DNA of 37,982 nt from Xylanivirga thermophila. Its GTDB lineage: Bacteria; Bacillota; Clostridia; Caldicoprobacterales; Xylanivirgaceae. Positions within the stretch are counted from its first letter, which is position 1. Each line of letters begins with the position of its first letter. A program made the translations under genes and the position numbers. The DNA lies in contig NZ_RXHQ01000027.1 in NCBI RefSeq assembly GCF_004138105.1, positions 1-37,982 on the forward strand, written 5' to 3'. Below the pieces are notes generated by a model, which did no database searches, was not told the origin of the DNA, and was given only the letters and a program-made list of their open reading frames with translations. This document shows, piece by piece, positions 9,801-18,614 of the stretch.

Positions 9801-12800
9801 TTAAATTAATTTCAATATGGTATTTTCCTTTAGTTCCGTTTTTAATTGCTTTCTTAAATAATCAAGAAGTTCTTCTATATCTTCTTCACTTTCAATGGTT
9901 TTGGCACCATGGAATATATTTGCAATGCTTATATTGACAGTTTTTTTAGGTGTATAAACTCCATTGCCTTCCTCAGTGGTAACTGGTTGTTTTTCAATGT
10001 CCCTTTCTTTGCTCTTTTCCAAGGCAGTTTTTTTTATTTCCTCAAAACATCTCATTTTCAGCCTATCTGACTCTTCCTTCATGGCGATGGCTTCATAGAA
10101 ATTGTGGGATGAATCTAATCTGACCAAAAGATCCCTAAACTTATTGTTAAACGCACCTGCCAATTCATCCTTAAAATCATATAATTCAAGTTCATCCTTA
10201 ACCTTGTTCCAATCACTTTCTATCACAGCCCTTACAGGTTTGCACTCTTCTTCTAACAACATAACAAATTTGTCAACAAAGTCATTTATTAGGCTAGGCA
10301 GTTTTGAAATCTGATTATATGGTTTTGGTGATTTAACTATTGTTTCTATTTCCTTAACGATATTTATAGTCTCCGGATCTAAAACATAGGTTTTGTTCTT
10401 TTCATATATATTGAGTTGTTTAAGGGCTTTATCAAACTGCTCTTTTTGGTTTTTAAAGAATTTTTTAACGTCAAAAACTTCTTCCTCATAGTCCATTAAT
10501 TCTTCTTTTACTTCATATAGTTTTTCAAAGAAGGCTGTAGCATCACTAATCTGCAAAATGTCCTCGAAAAGACTCTTGCCTCTTTCTAACACATCTTTGC
10601 CGGGATAGTTTCTCTCTTCATAACGGACTAATAGTTCTCTTATATTTGATAATTCATAGTTAGATAACTCCTTGAAACGAATCATTAATCCATCTTCATC
10701 CCCTGGTACTGATGCATAATTGAAAACTTCTCTAATTAACATTCTGGCGTTATTCAAATACTTTTCAGGAGTTTTAGTTCTTTTCTTTATTAGCAATCTA
10801 TCTATATAATCTTTTTTCGTCATATATTGGATTAGGTTTTTATCCGAAGTATTAAGATATTCGCTGCCTAATTGTATCTTTATTTCCTGTGCTTTAAATA
10901 ATCTAATCACAAGCCCTCTGATATCATCTGGTAACCAGCCATAAGGAGGTTTATCGTATAGTTCCAATAGAGTTTTCATAGTTATGGGAATATGCCGTTG
11001 GGTGTTTCTTTCGATATAGTGGAGCATCTCATCTAAGGCTAGTTTGTTTGGGATTTCTTCCCCAAATATATTTATCTGGGTATTTTCATCAAACAGCAGG
11101 TCATGAAGTTCTTTGGTACTTTCAATAAAGTCAGTAATATAGTTTAACTTGTCATATATGTTTTCAATAAGTACTTTCAACCCACTGTTTATTCTTTCAA
11201 CAGGATTTTTTGATTTTATATCAATTTTTTGCATGTTTACGTAGAAGTCTGCTTCTTGCAATGCTTCCTTTAGTAAGGATACAACCCTGTCCTTTCTCTC
11301 AGCAACTTCTCTTGATTTTCGTATCTTTATTTCCTCAATTTCTTCCGATTGTATAGTCCCTGCTTTCCTTGTAAGGTAGGTCTGTATCTTTAATATATTC
11401 TCCATCTCTTCAAGGAAACTAGAATCTTGAGGTAGTTTAATTATTAGATTGTTTTCTCTGGCTGACATCATTCTTAGTTCATGGTCAGTTAGTTCAACAC
11501 CAGTATCATAATAAGGAGTAATTATTTTGACTCCGATATCGTGTCTTTGGGTTGACATATACCTATCGTCTATGATTTTGTTAAAATCAAAATGGTATCT
11601 TGTGTTATAACGATACCTATTCTCACTGTAAATTCCTTTAAATATTTCCTCTCCAACCTTTAATATAATCTCACCAATATCAACTGAAATATTTTGGATC
11701 TCTTTATTTACATCTTGTTCCTCATGAGTTAGAAAAATATATTCATTACCATTTTTCTGAACCAGTGTTTCTCTGACAAGCCTGTCCAAAGAACCTTCTA
11801 TCTTTTTCTTTAATTCGATTTTATCTTCGTCAATATGTGAAACCATTAATGTTGCAATGTTTTCCAAGTTTTTAGGCATTTCTTTTACCCATTTTATTAA
11901 GAATAGGACCTTTAGTACTTCCACATCCATATCATTAAGCCTATCGTTATCTTCCGCATGAATAAAAACTGTCTTGATATTATGATCCAAGAAAGTCTCT
12001 ATAGTTTCGTAGAATGCGGAAAAAGGCACTAATGCCCCCACTTCTTTATCCATATATTTGATAGCAGCCTCTTGAAATGCAGATAAAAGAGACCTCTCTC
12101 CCTCTGAAAGATGTTTTCCACTAGCACCATGCTGTCTAATTGCTGTAAAAACAGACTGCAGTAATCTAAATTGATAAGGTATAAAAGGGTATACATCTAC
12201 AAAGTCTTCTGCTGTTTTAAACATTTTCATTTCCGGCGTATCAGTGGAAAAGGTAATAAGATTTTTTATAATTGCTTCCTTGTCTGCATAGTAAAGTTTT
12301 AAAGTCTCCTTAGCAGTTTCGTTTTTATAAAGGATTCTCCTTTTAATTACTTCATCCACGTTGGCACTGGATAAACTAAGCCTTGTATTAAATCTACCTT
12401 GGATTTTAGAAAAGTCATTACCCCTTACCTTCGTAACAGTATCTATATCTTGCTGTGAGGTTACAATAACCCACGCTTTACCCCCACAATAAGTTCCTAA
12501 ATCTTCAACAACTGTCTGCAGGTTAAGCATTAAACCTACATCATCCCCTATGTATTGACCCATCTCATCCACCAAAAAGATGACATGGTGCTCTCTGTCC
12601 TTGGACTCAATATATTCTTTTACTTTGTTAGCGAACTTTTCAACACTTAAAGAGTAGTTATCTTCAGCCTTGTTGTACCAATTTCGGGCTGCTTCTATAC
12701 TCATTTTAGTTGTATCTGCTAAAGCCTTTACTATATTATCTTCTTCAAAATAAAAATCTTCTCTTGCTTCAATCCATGATTCCCCTGATAATTCCTCAAA

Positions 12801-13352
12801 TCTTGACTTAAAGGCTTCATAAGAACCTTCTTTAACCATTTGTGCTTCAAGATCTGCAAGCCATGGCAAAGATCCGCAGAAACCTTGCATTTCATTGAAC
12901 ACTTTATTGAATACATTAACTATTGATTCCTTATTAGTTCTAGAATCTGAATCGGCTTTTGAATCTATGTTAAATAAAATAACATCGGCACTTACATCCC
13001 CTGAGGCTTTGATATCTGCTAAAACGGAAGCATCCTCTATTTTATCGTCAAAATAGGATATAGCACGTTTACCCTTTACCTCTTTATTCTCAAGAAGATA
13101 AGATAAAATCTTTAAGAAATGGGATTTACCAGAACCAAAGAATCCTGATATCCAGACTCCCATTTTGTCAGTATAATTATTAATCGCTTCTCTGTAGGCC
13201 TCAAAAAAAGTGCTAAAATGTCTGCCTAATTCTCTTGTAACTACATATTCCTCTAACTCTTGGTGAACATTGGTATCATCATCTTGTCCAATCTTAATAA
13301 CACCTTTGATATCCCTATCAATTTCCTTATAAAACATTTTCTTTAATTTCAT
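9801..13352 (-). CDS. brxC: BrxC, large AAA+/P-loop ATPase of BREX
   Basis: An 1183-residue P-loop ATPase of the BrxC/PglY family, as expected in length. Walker A is GFFGSGKS (70-77), within the family-typical GVWISGFFGSGKSHFLK. Walker B VIFLVDE lies at 257-263, followed by MGQYIG. The C-terminal half is long, charged and mostly helical. BrxC is essential for defence in studied systems and probably drives assembly or movement of the complex on DNA. The ATG at 13352 follows GGGAGGG. It starts 16 bases after brxB and ends 17 before pglX. No interruption is seen. Confidence 0.94.
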   Translation of the reverse strand: MKLKKMFYKEIDRDIKGVIKIGQDDDTNVHQELEEYVVTRELGRHFSTFFEAYREAINNYTDKMGVWISGFFGSGKSHFLKILSYLLENKEVKGKRAISYFDDKIEDASVLADIKASGDVSADVILFNIDSKADSDSRTNKESIVNVFNKVFNEMQGFCGSLPWLADLEAQMVKEGSYEAFKSRFEELSGESWIEAREDFYFEEDNIVKALADTTKMSIEAARNWYNKAEDNYSLSVEKFANKVKEYIESKDREHHVIFLVDEMGQYIGDDVGLMLNLQTVVEDLGTYCGGKAWVIVTSQQDIDTVTKVRGNDFSKIQGRFNTRLSLSSANVDEVIKRRILYKNETAKETLKLYYADKEAIIKNLITFSTDTPEMKMFKTAEDFVDVYPFIPYQFRLLQSVFTAIRQHGASGKHLSEGERSLLSAFQEAAIKYMDKEVGALVPFSAFYETIETFLDHNIKTVFIHAEDNDRLNDMDVEVLKVLFLIKWVKEMPKNLENIATLMVSHIDEDKIELKKKIEGSLDRLVRETLVQKNGNEYIFLTHEEQDVNKEIQNISVDIGEIILKVGEEIFKGIYSENRYRYNTRYHFDFNKIIDDRYMSTQRHDIGVKIITPYYDTGVELTDHELRMMSARENNLIIKLPQDSSFLEEMENILKIQTYLTRKAGTIQSEEIEEIKIRKSREVAERKDRVVSLLKEALQEADFYVNMQKIDIKSKNPVERINSGLKVLIENIYDKLNYITDFIESTKELHDLLFDENTQINIFGEEIPNKLALDEMLHYIERNTQRHIPITMKTLLELYDKPPYGWLPDDIRGLVIRLFKAQEIKIQLGSEYLNTSDKNLIQYMTKKDYIDRLLIKKRTKTPEKYLNNARMLIREVFNYASVPGDEDGLMIRFKELSNYELSNIRELLVRYEERNYPGKDVLERGKSLFEDILQISDATAFFEKLYEVKEELMDYEEEVFDVKKFFKNQKEQFDKALKQLNIYEKNKTYVLDPETINIVKEIETIVKSPKPYNQISKLPSLINDFVDKFVMLLEEECKPVRAVIESDWNKVKDELELYDFKDELAGAFNNKFRDLLVRLDSSHNFYEAIAMKEESDRLKMRCFEEIKKTALEKSKERDIEKQPVTTEEGNGVYTPKKTVNISIANIFHGAKTIESEEDIEELLDYLRKQLKTELKENTILKLI

Positions 13353-13368
13353 AGTCCAATTCCCTCCC

Positions 13369-13950
13369 CTATCTTTCTACTAGTTTAAAAGCCCTATAAT
13401 AGTTTTGGTCAGAAATTTCATCAAAAAGATTTAAGTCTTGTCCTGAATAAGTCCCAGGATAAAACATGATTAAAGGTATATGATCTATTACAGAATGTAG
13501 AACATTTAAAACAGTATGAGATCGAATAATGGGCCATATTTTACCTATACCTGTTAAGAAAACAACATCATTTTCCTGTACCATTTCTCTGATATACTCT
13601 ACAACTAAATCATTTTTCTGGGTGAGTCTTAAAGTATTTTTTATGGGCTTAAGGATTGCGTCTGTTCCTTTTATATTTTCCATATCAAAAACTTTCTTCA
13701 AGTATCCCTTTTTTTCTAATATTTCAATCATTATTTCATAGAGATCTAATTCCCTAATATAAAAATCCATGCCTTCATTATTTATTTTCTGCTTTAAAAA
13801 CCTTATATGTTCTCTTACAATGATTTCATCCTCCGGGTCATAATCAAAAATATAGTAACCTATTTCATTGCCCAATCCTTTATTTTCCCTAAACCTTTTA
13901 TCTGTAATAATAGGCAGAATCTCATCGAGCCGTTCATAAATGATTTTCAT
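13369..13950 (-). CDS. brxB: BrxB, DUF1788-family BREX protein
   Basis: A 193-residue protein of the DUF1788 family. The tail resembles the family: a GIGKIWPIIRSHTVLN segment, then IMFYPGTYSGQDLNLF and NYYRAFKL. The biochemical role is unknown; BrxB is needed for type 1 BREX activity in tested systems and may be an adaptor. The ATG (13950) directly follows the brxA stop in the string TAAATG, so the two are translationally coupled. Its size matches the usual about 200 residues. The identity rests on motif resemblance plus its place between brxA and brxC. Confidence 0.88.
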   Translation of the reverse strand: MKIIYERLDEILPIITDKRFRENKGLGNEIGYYIFDYDPEDEIIVREHIRFLKQKINNEGMDFYIRELDLYEIMIEILEKKGYLKKVFDMENIKGTDAILKPIKNTLRLTQKNDLVVEYIREMVQENDVVFLTGIGKIWPIIRSHTVLNVLHSVIDHIPLIMFYPGTYSGQDLNLFDEISDQNYYRAFKLVER

Positions 13951-14547
13951 TTATATCCCTCCTAACATAGCCTGAAGGTATATGCCATCACCTTTTCCAT
14001 TCAAATAGTCTACTAATTCTTGCTCCATTAAGGGTCTGGTTATTTCAACATCTTTTTTATTTTTCTTCACAAATCCGGCTTCAGTTAAGATTCTTTTATA
14101 GACCTGTTTTAATTTATAAAACGTATAGTCTTTCCACTCTGCCACCTTCTGGCTTTGTTCTGCTTTTCTTTGAAAGAAGATAGCAAAATCCTTATCTGTA
14201 ATTAAATAATCTCTAATAAGGTATTTCTCTCTATATACTTCCTGCATGAACTCAAAAAAAAGCCTGTCTGTTTTCAAAATAGCATATAGGACTATCTGTT
14301 TGCTTGTTTCAAGATTTCCATTTACCAATTTATCAAGTAAGATTTCGTCCAATACCATTAATCTTTCCGAAATAGTTGAAGCAATTTCCTTAATTCTGTT
14401 CTCTGAATTTAATGAAAATATATTTTCATCTAACGCTTTTTGTCTTATGTCATCTGTAGATAACCCTTGTAAATAAAGGCTTGCGGCTTTTTTTAATTCT
14501 AAATAAAGATAAGATCTTGCCTTAATTGTTGACCTATATTCTAACAT
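13951..14547 (-). CDS. brxA: BrxA, DUF1819-family BREX protein
   Basis: First gene of the BREX operon, 198 residues, DUF1819 family. It is helical throughout; the start MLEYRSTIKARSYLYLEL leads into a segment with LYLQGLSTDDIRQKAL. Known BrxA proteins are small DNA-binding proteins; its step in defence is unclear. The ATG at 14547 has GAGGTG about 12 bases upstream, rather far, so translation may be modest. An extended -10 promoter lies about 50 bases upstream. No transcriptional regulator gene (such as brxR) precedes it here; an IS30 remnant does. Confidence 0.88.
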   Translation of the reverse strand: MLEYRSTIKARSYLYLELKKAASLYLQGLSTDDIRQKALDENIFSLNSENRIKEIASTISERLMVLDEILLDKLVNGNLETSKQIVLYAILKTDRLFFEFMQEVYREKYLIRDYLITDKDFAIFFQRKAEQSQKVAEWKDYTFYKLKQVYKRILTEAGFVKKNKKDVEITRPLMEQELVDYLNGKGDGIYLQAMLGGI

Positions 14548-14593
14548 ATTTTACCACATCACCTCTTTCTCGTGGCCATTTTTATATATTAAC

Positions 14594-14602
14594 ATTATAC
14601 CA
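14594..14602 (-). promoter_or_regulatory. Extended -10 promoter for brxA
   Basis: The minus strand reads TGGTATAAT, a perfect TATAAT preceded by the TGn extension. The -35 region is poor, which is usual for extended -10 promoters. It is 47 bases from the brxA start and lies outside the IS30 remnant, so the BREX operon probably has its own promoter. Confidence 0.6.
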
Positions 14603-14782
14603 CTATTCAGTCACAAATGCAGGGAAAAACCAAAATTAAATTGTAAAATAATTCTTTAATATTAAATTCTCCCCTTGTTGAAGTTGAATTCCTGCGATTA
14701 ATAGGAGATTAGATTTTTTATCTAAATTTCAATATTAAATGCAACACTTTTGAGAAAATCATATTTATCCATTTACTTCCTC

Positions 14783-14844
14783 TTGTCAAGGACAGGGTGG
14801 AGATTTTCGAGTGTATGCAAGAAAATACTACCCGACCTTGACAA
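14783..14844. repeat. Imperfect long hairpin within the IS30 remnant
   Basis: TTGTCAAGG at 14783..14791 is mirrored perfectly by CCTTGACAA at 14836..14844. Pairing continues inward through ACAGGGT/ACCCG and GATTTTC/GAAAATA, giving an imperfect stem over most of the 62 bases. It lies in the 3' non-coding part of the element and may protect or terminate transcripts entering it. Confidence 0.55.
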
Positions 14845-14957
14845 CGGTGGTAATGATATAATTTCGTTGGCCTTTCGGCACATTTGCCTGAAGGCCTTAC
14901 TAGTATATTCATTATCACATTACACTGAGAGTAGATAATTCACTATTAAAACAGGCT

Positions 14958-15548
<591 letters not shown>

Positions 15549-15839
15549 TTATTTTTTTTGGTTAAAAATATTATACATGATTTTCTCGCTATGGTTCTAT
15601 ATTTTTTGGTGTTGCATTTAATTATACAACGAACCTCCCTAATTATATTGTTTTTCTATTCATATAACCATTCCTAATTTAAAAATCAACAAGCATTTGA
15701 AATGTTAAATAATTAGAATAATAAATATTAATAGCGAAATTATACCAATAAACTTATAGTCTTTCAATCCTTTAATGTGTAGTGTGATTTAGATGACTTT
15801 AGTGACTTCCATTTTTATAAATAATGTTATCAAAACAGT

Positions 15840-15943
15840 CGTGCGCAAATTACCTTATTTTTACATTGTTTTATACCCTTTTCTTATCAATATTTACGCA
15901 CGCCAGATTACCTATGTGTAAAAATATTACATTTTTACACATA
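15840..15943. repeat. Inverted-repeat cluster in the rpsI-IS30 gap
   Basis: CGTGCGCAAAT (15840..15850) and ATTTACGCACG (15892..15902) form an inverted pair with one mismatch. It is followed by a perfect 13-base inverted repeat (15913..15925 and 15931..15943, 5-base loop). An ATTACC motif follows both arms of the first pair. There is no gene in 15623..16065. These could be remains of a small element or a lost gene's control region. Confidence 0.5.
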
Positions 15944-16021
15944 ACGGGCAATTTTTCCTAAAAATAGCCACTTTATACTTTTGTGTTCATTTTATTTTAT
16001 CTCTATGTTATTTCCAAAAAT

Positions 16022-16072
16022 ACTATATATAGTTTGTTTTATCTATTTTCATACTAAATATAGTATGTTTTA
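16022..16072. repeat. Paired operator-like palindromes
   Basis: ACTATATATAGT (16022..16033) and ACTAAATATAGT (16053..16064) lie 31 bases apart, each followed by WTGTTTTA. Two near-palindromes spaced about three helical turns apart resemble a repressor operator pair. No gene starts beside them now; rpsI is convergent and ends close by. Confidence 0.45.
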
Positions 16073-16105
16073 GACAAAATAAAAGAGCCACATTTCTGTA
16101 GCTCT
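16066..16105 (-). terminator. Terminator after rpsI
   Basis: On the minus strand AGAGCTACA, a GAAA loop and TGTGGCTCT form a 9-pair stem (16097..16105 with 16084..16092, one wobble pair) followed by TTTTATTTTG. It ends the rplM-rpsI transcript and insulates it from the island. Confidence 0.85.
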
Positions 16106-16122
16106 TCTGATTGACAATAAAC

Positions 16123-16515
16123 TTATCTCTTTGAAAATTGAGGTGCACGTCTTGCTGCTTTAAGACCGTATTTCTTTCTTTCCTTCATTCTAGGATCACG
16201 TGTCAGATAACCAGCTTTCTTAAGCACTGGTCTCAATTCATTATCTGCCACTAGAAGGGCACGGGCAATACCATGTCGTATAGCTCCCGCCTGACCAGTA
16301 AATCCACCGCCACGTACGTTTGCTATAACATCAAACTTGCCTAGAGTCTCTGTAGCAACTAATGGTTGGCGAACCTGCACCTTCAAAGTTTCCAAACCAA
16401 AATAATCATCTATATCTCTACCGTTTACAACAATCTTGCCATCCCCTGGCACCAATCTTACCCTAGCAATCGCCTTTTTTCTTCTTCCGGTTCCATAATA
16501 TTGTACTTTAGCCAA
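16123..16515 (-). CDS. rpsI: 30S ribosomal protein S9
   Basis: A 130-residue small-subunit protein, full length. It has the N-terminal [16 protein letters not shown] motif, the [19 protein letters not shown] core, and the conserved basic tail ending APQFSKR that reaches the P-site tRNA anticodon. It follows rplM after 22 bases, with AGGAGGAG before the ATG at 16515. rplM-rpsI is the standard two-gene unit. A terminator follows directly, and the accessory island begins beyond it. Confidence 0.97.
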   Translation of the reverse strand: MAKVQYYGTGRRKKAIARVRLVPGDGKIVVNGRDIDDYFGLETLKVQVRQPLVATETLGKFDVIANVRGGGFTGQAGAIRHGIARALLVADNELRPVLKKAGYLTRDPRMKERKKYGLKAARRAPQFSKR

Positions 16516-16537
16516 TCCTATCTCCTCCTTTCGCAGC

Positions 16538-16966
16538 TTACAGCTCTAAAGTTTCTGGCATCTGAGCCTCATGTGGATGCTCAGGTCCTACATAAACACG
16601 TAACTTCTTTATCATATCCCTGCCTAATTTATTGTGAGGCAGCATACCCTTTACAGCTGTATATAACACAAAAGCAGGGTCCTTCTCCATCATCTCTCTA
16701 TAAGATGCTTCTCTCAATCCACCAGGATATCCTGTGTGGCGATAATATATCTTTTGATCCATCTTATTACCGGTAACTCGAATTTTTTCTGCATTTATAA
16801 TTATTACATGATCACCTGTATCAACGTGTGGGGTATATATAGGTTTATTTTTCCCTCTTAAAATGGCAGCAACTTGAGAAGCTAATCTTCCCAGGGTCTT
16901 ACCAGTAGCATCTACTACATACCATTTGCGCTCTATTTCTTCTGGCTTTGCCATATAGGTTTTCAT
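16538..16966 (-). CDS. rplM: 50S ribosomal protein L13
   Basis: A 142-residue early-assembly protein of the large subunit. Recognisable parts are [17 protein letters not shown], the [17 protein letters not shown] segment and [12 protein letters not shown]. The start at ATG 16966 is well supported by GAGGAGGG eight bases upstream. It has its own sigma-A promoter and a leader with a hairpin, consistent with autogenous control. In many Clostridia rplM directly follows truA; here a 1.9 kb segment with VanZ and toxin-like genes separates them. Confidence 0.97.
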   Translation of the reverse strand: MKTYMAKPEEIERKWYVVDATGKTLGRLASQVAAILRGKNKPIYTPHVDTGDHVIIINAEKIRVTGNKMDQKIYYRHTGYPGGLREASYREMMEKDPAFVLYTAVKGMLPHNKLGRDMIKKLRVYVGPEHPHEAQMPETLEL

Positions 16967-16982
16967 CGATTTCCCTCCTCAT

Positions 16983-17045
16983 GTACACTCGTATCAATTC
17001 CATCTATGTTAAGATCCGGGGCTAGTGGATCTTTTTTAACACTAA
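16983..17045 (-). promoter_or_regulatory. rplM 5' leader hairpin (candidate L13 leader)
   Basis: The transcript between promoter and rplM contains AAGATCC pairing with GGATCTT (17027..17033 with 17011..17017), enclosed by a further GTTAA/TTAAC pairing. L13 leaders that mediate autoregulation are known upstream of rplM in Firmicutes. Position and size fit, but the match to the published model was not tested. Confidence 0.5.
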
Positions 17046-17050
17046 ACTTT

Positions 17051-17079
17051 ATTTTAATACATGCCGCCTAGTGTGTCAA
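17051..17079 (-). promoter_or_regulatory. Sigma-A promoter of rplM-rpsI
   Basis: The minus strand has a perfect -35 TTGACA (17074..17079), a 17-base spacer and -10 TAAAAT (17051..17056). It lies about 85 bases upstream of the rplM start and explains how rplM-rpsI are expressed apart from truA. The stretch 17080..17198 is A+T-rich with nothing recognised. Confidence 0.85.
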
Positions 17080-17198
17080 TAGCAAATCACACTTTTATTC
17101 ACGTCGATTCATTTAAAATTAAGCGTAACACTTAAAATTAAAGACCATATAACAAAACAGATAAATAAATTCTATATTAAATAAAATAATTGGAATAC

Positions 17199-17227
17199 TT
17201 GTACAAAAAAATGCATATACATATAAT
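17199..17227 (+). promoter_or_regulatory. Promoter of the toxin-like small gene
   Basis: Plus-strand TTGTAC (17199..17204), a 17-base spacer and a perfect TATAAT (17222..17227). Transcription would start near 17234, giving a leader of about 140 bases before the small gene. A long untranslated leader is common for type I toxin mRNAs. Confidence 0.65.
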
Positions 17228-17374
17228 AACAATATATATATTTATTACTCAAAACATCAATTTATTACAAATCTTATTTCCGCTCTAAAATCATAGTTAA
17301 TAATTTATGCTCTATTGACCACTCTAATTTATCTCCCAATCTATCTAAACACAAATAAAAGGGAGGTGGATAAA

Positions 17375-17515
17375 TTGGCTACTTACGAAGCCATTTTAAA
17401 ACTTTTAACATCACTATTTAACTTACTTATCAGTATAGTAACATTTCTAACTGCAAAAGAAAAGATGAAGAGCTCATCTGAGAAAATGAGCTCTAGCAGC
17501 GAGAAAAAGGCTTAA
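17375..17515 (+). CDS. Small hydrophobic peptide, holin-like type I toxin candidate
   Basis: The predicted 46-residue peptide starts at TTG 17375, set by an excellent GGGAGGTGG site; the longer reading from 17315 has no such site. It begins MATYEAILKLL, continues with one hydrophobic helix (about residues 6-26) and ends in a polar Ser/Lys/Glu tail. The short YEA-type start, single helix and charged tail resemble the holin-like/TxpA-type membrane toxins of Firmicutes. It is the only plus-strand gene in the window. It has its own promoter and terminator, and a possible antisense RNA overlaps its 3' end. Toxicity is inferred from form alone; it could be another small membrane peptide. Confidence 0.6.
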   Translation: MATYEAILKLLTSLFNLLISIVTFLTAKEKMKSSSEKMSSSSEKKA

Positions 17516-17565
17516 ATATATAGGGGAGCAGCATCTCCCCTATATAGTCTTCTTTTATATTATAT
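17469..17565 (-). ncRNA. Possible antisense RNA to the small toxin-like gene
   Basis: Inside the small gene a 9-pair stem (17486..17494 with 17469..17477) is followed on the minus strand by TTCATCTTTTCTTTT, which looks like a terminator for antisense transcription. Minus-strand TATAAT sequences occur at 17559..17564 and 17567..17572, without good -35 boxes. An RNA of about 90 bases starting there would overlap the toxin mRNA 3' end, as in txpA/RatA pairs. This is an inference from layout. Confidence 0.35.
17517..17557 (+). terminator. Terminator of the small toxin-like gene
   Basis: A perfect 12-pair stem, TATATAGGGGAG with CTCCCCTATATA (17517..17528, 17535..17546) and a 6-base loop, is followed by GTCTTCTTTTA. 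It begins two bases after the stop codon. It may also slow minus-strand transcription arriving from the VanZ side. Confidence 0.8.
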
Positions 17566-17659
17566 CATTATAATATAAAAATATGCCTACTTTATATATA
17601 ATATAGACATTCAAATAAAATCATTATACATATAGTGATTACTTTACATCAATTTAAAC

Positions 17660-18049
17660 TCACACATCAATATATTGAGATGATCTTGCCATGTGGAACT
17701 TTTTACATAAATACATAACAGTTCCAGGAATTTTACATGTATGTAGATAACCATCTGCACTAATATAACTTGTCGTTTCAGGCCATAAACTGCCCTTTCT
17801 TTTCAAACCTATATTATATTTTTCTTTATGATCTGAATCATCATAAGAATTAGTATATGTATCAGCCTCACTAGTAATTGTAACCCCCTTATTACTTGCA
17901 AGTGTGTGTTTATAAGAACCTTGGACAGAAGCTATTATATCAAACGAGAAATCCCCCGAATATGCATTTACTATTGACACTACAAAAGTAAATACTAAAA
18001 CAGCAACCCCTAAACTAAAAACATATTTAGATAATTTATAATCTTTCAT
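17660..18049 (-). CDS. Exported protein of unknown function
   Basis: A 129-residue protein not recognised by sequence. Residues 1-29 look like a signal peptide: lysines near the start, a hydrophobic stretch VFSLGVAVLVFTFVVSIV, and a VNA cleavage motif before Tyr30. The mature part is polar and rich in Ser, Thr, Asp and Tyr, as in extracellular beta-rich proteins. Two cysteines (CKIPGTVMYLC, residues 104 and 114) could form a disulphide. The ATG overlaps the end of the vanZ-like gene by 14 bases and has GGAAGGGG upstream, so the two are co-transcribed and probably coupled. It may be a small secreted effector or a cell-surface protein; no function is claimed. Confidence 0.7.
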   Translation of the reverse strand: MKDYKLSKYVFSLGVAVLVFTFVVSIVNAYSGDFSFDIIASVQGSYKHTLASNKGVTITSEADTYTNSYDDSDHKEKYNIGLKRKGSLWPETTSYISADGYLHTCKIPGTVMYLCKKFHMARSSQYIDV

Positions 18050-18614
18050 CTAAAAAATCCCCTTCCTTATTAATATGCATGATAAATTTATACAGAAAAA
18101 ATCCACATACTACCCCGGTTGTATTTAATATAACATCATCTATATCAGTAACTCTTGCCATATTTAGATTACAAATAGCTAATAGCCATTGTAAAAATTC
18201 AATACAAATTGAAGTAGATGCACCCAAAAGCAAACATGTGGGGAAATTACGGCACTTTTCCCATATAGCTGGTAAGAATAATCCAAATGGAATAAATAAT
18301 ATGATATTTCCAACTACATTTTTTATAAACAACTTAGCAGAGCGTATATTTGCATAATCACGGATAAAATTAAATGGTATGAAGTTTACATATGCCCTTC
18401 TCTTTATTTCATTACTAGTATCCTCAGTAATAACAATCGTAAGAGGGAAAATAGTAACTGAAATCACCGCAAATAAGTATATAAAAAACATACATCTAAG
18501 TAATTCCCTTTTGAAATTTATACATTTTCCCTTTTTCCTTATATTTAATACCCTTATACAAGATATAATCAAATATATAGATGTCATTAGTATAAAAGAG
18601 AAATAATCAAACAT
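18036..18614 (-). CDS. VanZ-family membrane protein
   Basis: A 192-residue integral membrane protein with about five hydrophobic segments. VanZ-family signs are the early VTIFPL segment, VNFIPFNFI, NIILFIPFGLFLP, and the late DIDDVILNTTGVVCGFFLY motif. VanZ proteins are linked to reduced teicoplanin binding and to tolerance of lipophilic envelope-active compounds; the mechanism is not settled. The start ATG 18614 follows AGGAGGA. It is the first gene of a two-gene operon with the exported protein, driven by a strong promoter. The pair interrupts the usual truA-rplM order and is probably an acquired insert. Confidence 0.85.
   Translation of the reverse strand: MFDYFSFILMTSIYLIISCIRVLNIRKKGKCINFKRELLRCMFFIYLFAVISVTIFPLTIVITEDTSNEIKRRAYVNFIPFNFIRDYANIRSAKLFIKNVVGNIILFIPFGLFLPAIWEKCRNFPTCLLLGASTSICIEFLQWLLAICNLNMARVTDIDDVILNTTGVVCGFFLYKFIMHINKEGDFLDERL

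Noticed and set aside
14718-14918. 66-codon minus-strand open frame in the IS30 remnant
   Set aside because: Crosses the terminal repeat and hairpin, resembles no transposase region and has no ribosome binding site.
17080-17198. A+T-rich stretch between the rplM promoter and the toxin-like promoter
   Set aside because: No frame, repeat or tRNA-like fold that I could support.
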